A stretch of 64,000 bases of DNA from positions 66,259,994 through 66,323,993 of the forward strand of contig NC_066316.1 in the NCBI RefSeq assembly GCF_022539315.1. The letters run 5' to 3'. Both the position numbers and the translations under genes were made by a program. Source of the DNA: Serinus canaria. Taxonomy: Eukaryota > Chordata > Aves > Passeriformes > Fringillidae. The notes below the pieces were generated by a model, which was given only the letters and a program-made list of their open reading frames with translations, was not told where the DNA came from and did no database searches. Shown one piece after another: positions 52,401-64,000 of this stretch (position 1 is its first letter; each line of letters begins with the position of its first letter).

Positions 52401-55400
52401 TTTCTCAGAGAAACATATTTCTCCAGAGAGTTAGGCTGAGCACAGCCTGCATGTTTCACACCAGGTACTGAAGAGCCCTCGTGCAGAAAAGAGCTCTGAG
52501 TGACTTGCTGGAGGGTTAGGATTTTACTAGCCTGATTCTAGGAAGGCATCATACCCCATTCCAACCTCCCTGGTCTTCCCCAATCATCCAGACTTTTCAC
52601 TTTTTAAAGCAGCATGCTAAACTGGGTTCAGGGTGTATCTTCAGCAGGTAATGCATCAAGGCCAAAAGCCAAAAGAAGGGAAGGGGAAATCTAAATCTCC
52701 CAAAGCGAAGAACTTCCTTCAGGCCCACCAACAGCAGCCCTCACAGAAACACAAACCCAGAGCTAAACAAGGATCATGATTATGTTTCATGCTTGGAAAA
52801 ACAATTAGATAAGTGATACTTCTAAGAAAGTAAACTTCTTCTATAAATGCTTGCTACAGACCTAAACACTTTCTGAAATACAGCAGCTTGCAGCTGGAGA
52901 AAGAGAATGCCACAACATTTATGTATAATCATTTAGGAATTATGTTAAACAGTTTGATGAGGAGAAAATGCAGTTTTCCTGAATAAAAATTTCTAAAAAC
53001 TCACTCACAGATTTTGGAAACAAGACCTAGTGTACCAGATGTCTCTAATAAGACTAAAACTTCAAATTTTCTTACTATTACTGCAACATGTTCAGCTTCA
53101 TGGGGTTTAGTAAAAGTCAATACTTTTGCTCAGACAGATTTCATATAGTCTTTTTTATCTCAATTATAAGCTTGATCACAAATCCACTGAAAAAAAAACC
53201 CTAAATCTCTCCTCATTTTCCAGTGGGACTTAGTTGGATGGAACTTTTTCTGCAACTGAAACAAATAGCCAAGAAAGAAACAAAATACTATTAAGGATTT
53301 CTTAGGAACAAACTGCAAAACACCCTACAGGATTGATTGCTCACCATTGAGGAGTCAGTATAGTTTAGAGATCCAGGGTGCTTTTTTTTTTTAGCCTGCT
53401 GTAACATTAACTACTCCAAGTTTTTATATCACTCTGATGTTATTACCCAGCCCAGTCCTTGGAGTGATGCTATCAGATTCTCTTTTAACTTTGTTTCCCT
53501 AGCAAGGGACAGAGGAAGAAGGACAGAGATAGCAACAGAGAGTAAATAACATTAAATGATAATATTAGTAAATACATTTCTTTCCTGTCAATCTCAATAC
53601 AAACTGGAGCAAGGTGATAAGAGGAACCACTCCTGATTCCTACCATGGCCCTTGCTTCCAGTTGTGGCAGACAGAGGGAAAGAGCAGCAGAGATGGGACA
53701 ATTGACAGTTGCTTCTTCTTACGATGCACTTAATTGAAAACAGAGGTTTTCTTTTGCAAAGCACATTGACCTACATTTCTCTTCTGACATAGGAGCTTCC
53801 TGCTCAGCCTTGAGGTTTGTCACACTTCACTTTTCCCAGCTTGGTAACTGCAGCCAGAGACCCTAGTCAGCAGGGTTTAAGGCAGACTGATACCAGATCC
53901 TGCAGAGCCTGTTGATGAATCCTGTAAGTCTTCCTCTGACCAAGCCTGCTTGCTGATAGAATGAGCACACCATGTTCACCCTCCGTAGGAACCGACACTC
54001 TGCTTTCTGCATAAAAACAGGGGACAGACGGACATTTGGACAGATGATCTGTCCATATGCTTTTGAGATGGTTTAAGTTTAGTCTTTGGATTGCTCAGCC
54101 ACAACTGCCTTTTGGGTGAGAGGGAAGGGGGAAAAGAAAACAAAAAGAAAACCTTGGGAAAAAAAAATGTTTCTTGAAAAAGAAAACTTATTCAAGAAAG
54201 GATTTTATTTCTCATTTAGTACAGAGTAGAATCTGATCTGCAGAACATCAGCTATAAAAACATTCACATAAACTACATTTTTGGTCAAGACAAAAATAAA
54301 GATGGGTTATGTATGTATTTCAAATACACAGTCATATTACATTGGTTATCTTTTCAAAGGAAAATACAATTAGGCTGTGATGGATACATCAGCTACACGA
54401 AACTTTCCACTACCAAAATGTAGCACTGAAAGAGTTAACAGGTCTGGCTTTTACATTGTCACAAGGAGACTTCATTGCTAGAATCCCACTGAGATGAATG
54501 AAGGCAGCTTATGTCTAGTGTTATTGTTTCCATGTGTTTGGCTCCAGACTCAAGCCAGCATTCCTCTCAGTTTATACTTGAAAGGTTATCTTCACAACCA
54601 GAAGAGACAGAAACTTTCTGTAAATATATGGATGTGTAAAGAGGAGGGCAAATACAGGTTAACTCCACTTATTCAGTTCCAGCTTTCCTGAATTAATGTT
54701 TTGATAGTTATAGCAAAAATAATTTTGTTTACAGAAGCTTCTGATTATCAGAGTGGCAGAGATGTCCCTTACAGCACATTTGGTCTGTTTTAAATAGACA
54801 GGGTGACCTGATCAATACTAACACAATTTTATCTTGTGGCTGACAATTTTTGTTCTTTTAGGCTTAACAATAAAGTAGCAGCTAAAAAAGCACACAGCAA
54901 AATATGCAACTAGGAATTGCGAATGGAAGAAACAAAATCTGAGCATATTTTTAAAAGGGAAAGGCAAACAATCTACCTTCTGGTAAATTAAAATGTACTG
55001 CTTGTAACAATAGTTCTCCAGAAGGAAAATGTCTGCAAAGACTTCAAGTATTTCAGTTGACTCTAGTTTTACCATGTGAGTCTTGCTAAAGTCTGTTTGG
55101 TTTTTCCCCCACTTTCTCCACCAGTCATCTAACACTGAACCTTCAGCATGGAAGAGTACCCGTAATTGTGTATTACCTGTGCTTCTCTGGGGACAAGAAG
55201 GAATCAGAAACAGCTCATGCAGATCAGTATTTTTACCCTACCTTGAAAATTATTCTGCTCTGGCTGACAGGATTTGGATAAAGTATAATTATGAAAGTAT
55301 TTTTCTTTGGGAACACTCAAAGTGTTTCCAGCAATATCTATTTTGGGGTTTTTTTTTGCTGAATCTAGAATTCTTCTGATACAGAGTCTCATATATATGC

Positions 55401-58400
55401 CCTAGCTATAACACTGTGTGGTTCTTATTTCTGCAGTAGTAGGTAATAGATCAGCATTTTTCTTCTTTAGTATGAGATTTTCATTTAATTTTAAAACTGA
55501 TCTATGAGGATATCAGATTCCACAGACCATTTTATTGGACATCTGGCAAAAAAGAAGGTAACATATTGATGCAGGGTGATGTAGTGCCCCAACTTCTAGG
55601 CTCCCTTCCCTTCTCTTAAGGTAGTAAGAACCTCATACAAAGAGCCATCAGAGCCTTCAATTCCAGCCTTGAACTGAGCTCACAGTATCTTGCCAACAAG
55701 AGGCCTCTGAGAGCTTAACACTGCCATGAAAAGATATGGCTTTAGGTGAAATTTCAGATGTCTATATATGGTCCTTGGGAGCTCAGAGAATCAGATGCAC
55801 AAAAGCAAGTCTGAGACTGGGATGCGGACTTGTAAAACAGCTGGAACTGGAAAACAGTCTAAAACTTGGTCATCTTTAGCAGCAACTCCAGAGCAGGACT
55901 TCAGTACTTCTGTTCTGTGGAAGGTCCTTCTTTAGGCACCTTAGTCCAAAGCTAAAGACAAGATATCATTTTTCATGTGCCTAACAGCAAAAGCAGAGGC
56001 TCCCTGAGGGGCTCTATAGCCCCCCAAAATTAATTTCCCAGATAAATTAGGCTGGGGTAGAAAACTTGAGAAATAAAACTTTCTGTAGGCACCAAATGTT
56101 CCCAAAAGAGGTAGTAAATCTCTTAAATATATAAAATTTAAAAGACCTGACTAATATATGTGGGGTTTCTCCTGTAAAACTCTCTTTTTCATGGACTTCT
56201 AGTTTCCACCATGGAATTTGCTAAACAGCCAGAGGCAAGGTAAATTTTAAATGTACATATGGTCTACAAAACTGTTGCTGAAGGAGGCATTTGGCCACCT
56301 CAGTACTGGAAGCAGGGAGCTCATTTCTCTTTCAGCCTGAAGCAGCCAGAGTGCTACACTGATCCACACCCCAAACGCACAAATATGCTGTATAAGAAGC
56401 TGTTCCTCTATTCTTCTTGATCCCATGGGATTTTCGAGGCACTAACCAGCACTGGCACTCAGGTCCACTGGCAATGGCAGATCTCTGTTGCCAGTGAGAC
56501 AGGCTTCAGCAGTAGCTGTTCAGTGAAACTGGAAGCTACTTCTATCCAAAACTCACCAGTTTGTCATTACAGACAAGGACGTTTGCTGAGGTTTGAAAGG
56601 TCTTGCAGAAAGCCTGCAAGGTCTGAGCAGTGGATGCAGATGAGGTGCTCCAGAGAAAACAAGCCAACACGTATGGGGACAGGGTGACCTGAAGAGTCCC
56701 CTCCTTTCAGTTGTGGTTCTGGTGGCATATTGCTTGAGCAACCTTAATTCCTTCTTAATGAAGGTTTACTTTGATGGGTGAAGCAGGAGCGAACATGATT
56801 GTTGAAATTTTTTAAAGAGAGACTGAAAAAACAGGCTACAATCAAATTCCTATCATTAGTTAATGAAAACAGGACAGAAGTAATGAGGTTAAAGCAGCAA
56901 CAGAGAAAAAATTTGGCCTACCTGGAGACCTCATTTGCAGAGTTACAGAGAGGGGGATTTTGTCATAGTAAGTTGTGCAAACATTTCAATCAAAAATATA
57001 GAGGTTTGGACTGGATATATTTGCAATGAAGATGGTTCCCAGGACAAGTTTGAGATGCAGGTTGGTCTAAATTCCCTCTTTCTTTTATCTAGGTCTCTAT
57101 CCATTTTTCTTCATACACATCATCCTCCTGTCCTTGAATGACCCAAGAAAAACTATAGGAGTTTTTTTGGCTATTTTATAACCCAGATTTACTCTTTTGT
57201 TTCCATGATTATCTCTTCTCAATCCTCTGGGACCACAAACTATCTCTCTTGACTGCAGATAGAGTTTAATAAGAGCCAAATTTTGATTTTAGTTGCTTCT
57301 ACTCAGCCCCAGTCTAATAAACAGCATTATGCGAGTGAAATAGCAATTAGATAACACAGCTGAGGTTAAGTGTGAAGGGAATAGTTCAGTCCCTCTCACG
57401 CTCTTAGGGCTCAGGTTCTCCTTTATTGGCTACATACCAAACAATGTTACACTCCCAATGGAATGGAGAGGGTGGTAACCTTCCCATGGATGCAGGGTTG
57501 GAGCTCTTCTGGCTACTGGATGGGGAATGCAGTGGCTTGGCAGCATGGAGCCAAGCCAGCACCAGTTTCAGCCTCACAACTTTAGCTAATTTATCCCTTA
57601 AGATCCCAAGTTTGAGAGGATCTATTTCAGCAGGAAGAAACTCACAGCAGAAGTACATGCAATGATGAAAATAACATCTGGAGGAAGAAGAGATTATGAG
57701 CAGGTAAAGTTGCCTGAATACGTGGGAGTCTCTATTATGCTTTTCCTTGTATTCTTGTATTAGTTTGGTCCTGTGCAGGGCTCACCTGAGAGGAGAGGCT
57801 CAGTCACTGACACCAAAGGAATTAAGATGTTCCTGAGCGCTGCCCCTGAGAGACAGCCACAGCAATGAAGGGTAACAAAAGGCAGAAAATCAGATTACTC
57901 TGTCTCGATGCATTAAGAAAGAGTGGACTGTTCAAAGGGAGAGACAGGCTTTCCTTATGCACAGAACAACTGCAAAGACAGGCTGCATTCCCTATTGAGG
58001 TGTGGGGCAGGAGAAACCAGAGAACCTCATTTCCATCACAGTAGATTGCACAAGGAACACTTTGGAGAGCTCTCCTTCCCTTTGTTCAGCATTGTGTTAA
58101 AGCCATCGGTTTAACAGCTGCAGGGGACACACACGAAGGACAGCCTCCAGCCGTGGCTGCAGACAGACAGGCCAGCCAACATGCTGCATTCATAAAGCCA
58201 CCAACAGGAAACCAGCCCAGCAAATGCTCCACCATGGGGAAAGGAGACCACTTCCAACTTCCAGGGAGGGAACAGGCAACAGAGAGGTTGTGTCATACCT
58301 GCATGAAACACAATGTTCTGTAGAAATGCCCAAAAAATATTTCCAGGTCCCCTTGAGGCTGGAAAATCTCTACAAGGCAGCTACATCTATGTTTTCTTCT

Positions 58401-61400
58401 TTAGCCATATAAGTTTTAGGATATTACATTTCATCTTTCAAATCTTTCTCAGACACATCTCCATTTAAGAAGGCTTGCCCAGGGACCACACACACACTTT
58501 ATCCCCACTGTACTACAGACTTACCAGTCCTTATATTATAGATGAACAACCAGATGGTGCATTATTTTTTAGGTTTTCTTATGAAGACTCAAACCAGTTG
58601 TCATGAAAGTCTAGTCTTCTTCCTCTGGAAAGGCAGATTTAATTTGTGGCTGCTTCCTTTTAGTTTAAATAACAAAGACAGGATTTTGGTAGCAGCTGGG
58701 AATAAATACTTAAAGACTTAATTACTTTCCCCTTCTTCAACCAAATGAGTACCTAAAACCAGCTGCAATGGAGGTAGTCCTGTGATAGCATGCTGCTGGG
58801 ACTAGTTTTCAGGTCAAGCAAAGTTGTCTAAACTAACAAAAAGAAAACAGCTAACATGCTGGGAAAGCAGAAAATAGAAATATATGGTCCTTTTACTTCT
58901 TTTGATTGAGCTCCTGGTAAGGAATCTGTAGCAGAACTACAGCATTTCCAGGAAAAAAAAAAGAAGGAAAGTTTTTTAGGTACAATTTAAGGTACCTTGT
59001 TTACTATTTGAGATATTTGGATATTTCTATCTAATTTTCCTGGACAAATCACAGCTATGAAGAACAGTGTTCCTGACACGCAGGATTGGAACAAGAAGCT
59101 TGTATGGGGTGTCTCTGTGGACTCTGTGTATGTGCTGGTTGGAGAAAGCACAGGTGGTTTTATCTGGAAAATTCTGGCTATCAGCACAGCAGTGCCTACT
59201 GGACAGGGACTAATGTCTGGGTTAGTGCAGCTCTCCTTTCTGGTTGTGGGCAGTCAGGGCAGATGGTGAAGCTGTTGGAATCTTGTGTATTTCATGTGCT
59301 TTGAGGAAGGAACAGGAGGGAGCCAACTGGAAGGACCTGTCTTTTCTCACTGTCCATTCCCTCCATGCAAGTTCAGGGGAGAAGGGGGAGAGAAATCTTC
59401 AGGGACCAAAGAAGAGCTTGATCCTATGGAATGGTGGATCAGGGCAAAGAGCAATGCTTACTTTGTACATTATGCATATGATGAGGCTGGAAGAACTTCC
59501 CTACATCATCTTTTTATTAGGAAAATCAAGACATAAAGCTCTTGCCTGATCATTAAGAAAAGGCCAAGCCTAAACTCTGTCATGTCATTAATTTAAAAGG
59601 AAGGCTAAACACTTAAAGAAAAGAGCTTTGGGAGGCCCTCACCCTGCACATATACTGCAATAATGAGATGCAACTTTCAGCCAGAATGTTTCCAGTTCTT
59701 ACATTTCAGCTCCCATTTTTTAAAAGCCTTTTGCCCTTACAAGGAAAACAGACTGAGAGAAGATTTTGTGACTCTCTGATGAATTTTCAACACTGTTTTG
59801 GAAGGAAAAAATTAAATCTGCAATTCCATTATTTGTATGAAGAAAAACTGTATGGAGCTTTGAAAACTGTCAGAGTCATCTTCTCATAAAATCATTGGAG
59901 ATTTTTTTCCTTCCTGTAGGCTGAACTCAAAGAGACCCATTAATGTGACTGGTACAAAATGGAGCCGTTAATGAAGAAAGGTAAAACGGATGTCTTTGGG
60001 CTCTTCCTTGTTTTGGGCCACCAGAGGCAAGTTCTGAGTGAGGCTGGCTGCTTTGAAGTGGCTGGCTGCAGCTCCAGCCTCCCTTTGCCACACTGGCTCT
60101 TTTGAGGGTGTGGTGAGGAAGAAGCAAGAGGAATCCTCCCTGACCAAAGGATGCATCTGCTGAAGCCCAAGACAGCCTGATCCTGGGCAGTGACAGAAAT
60201 CTTCTATAATGCATGGTAACATCTGGCCCATGTCATCTTTTTCTGGTTCAGCTGATGATTTTTTTTCATGTGAAAATGCTAAAAACAGATCCAAAGGCTC
60301 CATAATTGAGGCTGTAGCGATTGTTTCCTTTTTCATTATTATTTGAGAAAACCTTTATGACTCCCTTTAGATTTTGCAGCTCATGGATTATAAATCTGCT
60401 CTTCAAAGTAGAGGAATGCAGCTTTCTGGCACTGGGAGCTGTCACATCTCCTGCAGGAAGGTAGACAGCCTGACTGCTTCAAGCTGTATAATTGCAACAG
60501 CCAAAGAAAGGATTCACTTCTCTTTCCTTTCTAGGTCACACAATGTGAAGAGATGGACAAGCTGTCTTTATATTATCCCTCAAAAACAGATTCCTGTGCT
60601 ATCTTTTCTAGCTATTCTCATTTCAGTGGAATGAACAGAGCAAAGGTAGGAGCAGCTCAGACCTTGCCTGCTCACTTTCACACAGAGCAATTCACATGTT
60701 GCTTGCAGAGCTCTTGTAGGTGTTACATGTGTCTACAATCTCTTTCTCCAGGCCACTTGGAAGCTGGGTTAAGTGGGAATATTGTGACCCCTCGGTATCT
60801 AGGGAGGAAGGATGGGGGTGGTAAGAGGGGTATTTTGAGGGCAGAGTGCCAAAGCTTTGCTACGAGGAGGACTTACCCTGCCAGAGATTCCCAGCATGTT
60901 CTCTTTGCAGCTGGCAAGCAGTGGAAGTGTCTGTGGTGCTGCAGGCACTGGTGGGAGAGGCTGCAGCTTCCTGAATGCTGGCAGTGTGTGCCCCTTTTTC
61001 GAAGCAGATGAGCCAGCAGCCCTGAGGAACAAAGGAGCTCCTGGGTGTGGAGGTCAGAAGAAGGGTGCTAGGGGATCACTGTGGGATATAAAGTTCTTCT
61101 CTTCCTGGGTTCTGCCTGCTTTCATCTCCAGGAGCAGAGTGCCCTGTCTGTGTTTTTATAGCCTGAAATAACAGATGCTTTTTAATGAGTGCACGGACAG
61201 ACAGCCTATTGTCTGGGTTTGTGCCTCAGAACTGCATGGTGGGAAGGGCTATTGGCACTTGCCTTTGTTTACTCTGTTTCTAAGGATGTGTGGTCCTTAG
61301 AAGGATGGGGGCCTTGCTGTCTTCCAGGTGTTTTTATGGGCTAGGCCAGAGCATAGCCTGCTTGTGTTGTGTTTGCTTTTCTCAGAGAAACCCAACTATG

Positions 61401-64000
61401 CCACGGCCTGAGAAGGACCTCCACATGCATTTAATCTGAATGGACTCCAAGGGTATCCAAACAGCCCCAATAAACAAGGGTGGCCTATCTGGAAATATTT
61501 CCTGGTTGTGAACATTGCAATGTAGGCTGAGACTAGTTAGAAAGCCTGGCTTGTGCATACATATTTTCTCTTCTTTTAGTGTCCCAGTGGGGAAGACAGT
61601 CCCTGAAAGGCTGTGAAGCATGGACTAGCTTTCAGAGCTTACTCCTTGCCAGCAGCCTCTCTGTGTGAGGCCAATAAAATTTGTTTGCACTTGACAATAG
61701 AGTATTTTTGCGTTTCACAGTGTGTCTCCTTGGGACTAACTGCTGTTTGGGAAGGCCCTTAGGTCTATCCCTCCCTTTTATCCCATGCAGATTGAAGACA
61801 CCACCCTTTCATGCCCTGCCTCTAGAACATGGTCACTTGCTATTAACATTGGGGTGGGCTTACGAACTGGGAGGAGAGGAGCTGCTTCCAAGCACTGACC
61901 TAGGAGGGGTCAAAGGAGGGATAAAAGCTGGGAATGTGGAACTCGTCTCTGAGATCAAATCACTCATGGGTGAAGGGTGGTCTTTGAGGAGGCATTGAGA
62001 TGTGGTTGGAGCAGGAGTCACCTAGCTGTTCTTCCTGTGGGCTAGGAACAGATCATCCAATGTAATCCCCTCATGCTCACCCCTTTTACCCCCAGCCTCT
62101 CTCCCATGCCAAGGGGCTGAAGTAAGAAAGTTGATCTCCTGGGGGAGAGGAAAAGCAAAGAGGATTTGAGCACACCATGCTGGGCCAGAAAGCAGCACTC
62201 TGTTCTGCAGGGCTACAGCTCTCCTTGACACTGGGACATGCAGAGGCCTTCTGCTTTTTGAAATGCTCAGTCTCAGGCTGATCTGCTCACATCCTGAGAG
62301 CACTGTGGTCCCAGGAGCGGTGCTAACCCCGTGTGCCAGGAGCTGGGGTCTGCCCTGTTCTTTAGTACAGCAAAGGCTTTTTCACCCCTCCACTGACCCT
62401 GCTGAGAGAGGTCAGGCACTAAGCATCACAGAAGTGTTTTTCTCTACTTCTCTGAAGATAACAGGGAAACTTTGGGATCCTTGTTTATTCTCTCCAGCCC
62501 TATGAGATGTGTGGGTGTTAAAAAAATCAGGATAGTAGGCCAGAGATTGTGCATGGGACTGCTAACCTACTGCAAGTAGAAAGAGGCAGAGCCTTCTAAA
62601 GATTGATGTAATGAGCTGTGGGCAGTATTTGCCTGGGGCAACCCAAATACTGTGCAGGGGGTCTTGAGTGTGTCAGTCTAAGATACTCTATGAATTTGTG
62701 AAAAAAGCTCATTTGTGGAGATGTGACACTCTTGCTGGAACAGCAATCCAGTGAGCAGTTGGGCAGACCCCGCTGTCAGGGGGCACAAGCCCTGCAGTAG
62801 CCAGGGAGTGCTCACCTGATGGGTTGCTGACAGTGGCTCTTCTTTTGCTCACAGTATCTTCCAAAACTTTCACCAACTCCTTTTGTTGTGCTGAGCACGT
62901 CAGCTACAAAGCCCTTATGAAATAAAATACTGGTTCTGTGAAAGATAATTATTATAGGTGTTACGATCCTGAAAAATTTTTCTATTAACTTAGATCTACA
63001 TTGCTTAAATTACTTTGAAAGAAAATGACAGCGTCTATTTCAAAAATGCGCAGAGAATGTTATATTTAATACAGTTGTCTAAAATGCTATACAGAATGCT
63101 TTACTGCTGTGCAATAAAAATAAATAATGTGAATAGTTATATCTTCCTCAAGCACAGCAGTTGGATCTTTTTTTTTTTAATCTTAGGAGGTTGATTTGCC
63201 CAGTTCTTGTAAGGGACAATTAAATTTAATGATCTACACTTCAAAAAATGACCTGTGATTCTGAGAATTTTAATTTAATGGTTTCCCTGCTTGAAATACA
63301 TCTGAAGTGCTTTATTGTTTAAAATAACTGTGTTTGGTGGTTTTTGAAAGTCAAAATAGAAACATCTCAAGGAGACAGAGCCAGCTTTTCCCATGTAAAT
63401 GGCTAGCATACCACACTAGAGTAATGCCATTCTAACAGGCTTTTTGCCTTTTGGTTTGAACACATGTAACTAATTGCAAAAGGTGCTACATTGAATTTAT
63501 AAACAGAAGAACACAAATTTTGGAGAAGAAATTATAATTAGTTGAAAGAGGACAAAATCTGTTTCTGATAATGCTTCCTAATTTGTACAATAGCATGACG
63601 TGACATTTCCAATGCAGCTGTTTCACTTCCATCTAGACAATTTGTATGGTCAGTTTGGTAAAAATTAGAAGCTGTAGCGAGGTTTTCTGGCTCATTTATA
63701 ATCCTATGCAGTTTTTTAAGATTTAAAATTGCTGACAACAGAAAACCTGAAGGGGTAAAGGAGAAAAATCAGCAGAAACTATCTTATGACTTGTGGTTTT
63801 CTTTGTACAGACATATTCCATAGCAGTTCATATACTTATTTAATTTTGTGAAGGAATATTTGTTTGAAAGGCATACCGAAGGCTTTGGCTCTCTGTTGCT
63901 GATAAATCAACTTTTCTCAATGTTCACTGACACCTTCAGAGCTTGGAAATGTGTTTTATTATCTGAACTGGTTAATGAAGAGCAACCAGTCTGTCCATTA

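Larger units (their letters stand above)
44065..64000. other. Downstream intergenic DNA, part 2
   Basis: A gene-poor flank continuing to the window edge. Distinct items are a TA microsatellite (48114-48152), a 15-bp tandem doublet (49401-49430), a somewhat GC-richer patch at 50150-50800, an unassigned block open on both strands at 57404-57665, and a 122-codon minus-strand open frame at 59968-60336. None can be tied to a known protein. Non-coding transcripts cannot be ruled out. Confidence 0.6.

Noticed and set aside
56780..57065. Possible old CR1 3' end (GTTTGGACTGGATATATTTG-like phrase)
   Set aside because: Only a short phrase resembles the CR1 terminal sequence. No upstream CR1 blocks or terminal repeats could be traced, so the match is too weak.
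34230..64000. Search for MARCKS on the minus strand
   Set aside because: No Ala/Glu-rich frame or effector-domain-like Lys/Ser/Phe cluster was found. The gene must lie outside the window if synteny holds.
1..64000. tRNA, rRNA, CRISPR arrays, operons, prophage or insertion sequences
   Set aside because: None were seen. The window is eukaryotic chromosomal DNA with spliced gene structure, and the repeats present are microsatellites, homopolymers and CR1 fragments.

Overview
The window is vertebrate nuclear DNA, almost certainly from a bird. Two pieces of evidence support this. The one recognisable gene is a 14-exon vertebrate class I histone deacetylase, and the only interspersed repeats I can name are CR1-type LINE fragments, the dominant retroposon of bird and reptile genomes. 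There are no Alu, B1 or L1-like elements. Background DNA is AT-rich, with one sharp CpG island at about 9.66-10.72 kb. I cannot resolve the species or order.

Layout: (1) 1-9650 is AT-rich intergenic DNA with no convincing gene. (2) 9660-10720 is a CpG-island promoter holding GC-box, NRF1-like and ETS-like sites, the 5' UTR and exon 1 of HDAC2. (3) 10339-33878 is the complete HDAC2 coding region on the + strand: 14 coding exons, 13 GT-AG introns, 1467 nt of CDS including the stop, and a 488-residue protein with all catalytic, zinc and inositol-phosphate contact residues present. A short 3' UTR with an ATTAAA signal follows, to about 34.2 kb. (4) A decayed CR1 fragment lies antisense at about 34.86-35.57 kb. 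(5) 35.6-64.0 kb is a gene-poor flank with homopolymer tracts, microsatellites, a possible diverged direct repeat near 39.2/40.2 kb, and a few unassigned open frames. In mammals the HDAC2 neighbours are HS3ST5 (upstream) and MARCKS (downstream). Neither coding sequence is in this window, so both would lie outside it if synteny holds.

HDAC2 is the catalytic subunit of nuclear corepressor complexes (Sin3, NuRD, CoREST). The strongest second-look item inside it is a possible alternative terminal exon in intron 8. It has a good branch point and acceptor, continues the exon 8 reading frame for about 64 codons, and ends at a stop that overlaps an AATAAA. Other items are three near-perfect hairpins in introns 1 and 10, a five-run C tract (G-quadruplex motif on the minus strand) joined to a 39-nt poly-A run, and a CR1 copy that unusually lacks its 3' end. 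I see no sign of a wholly new multi-gene system.
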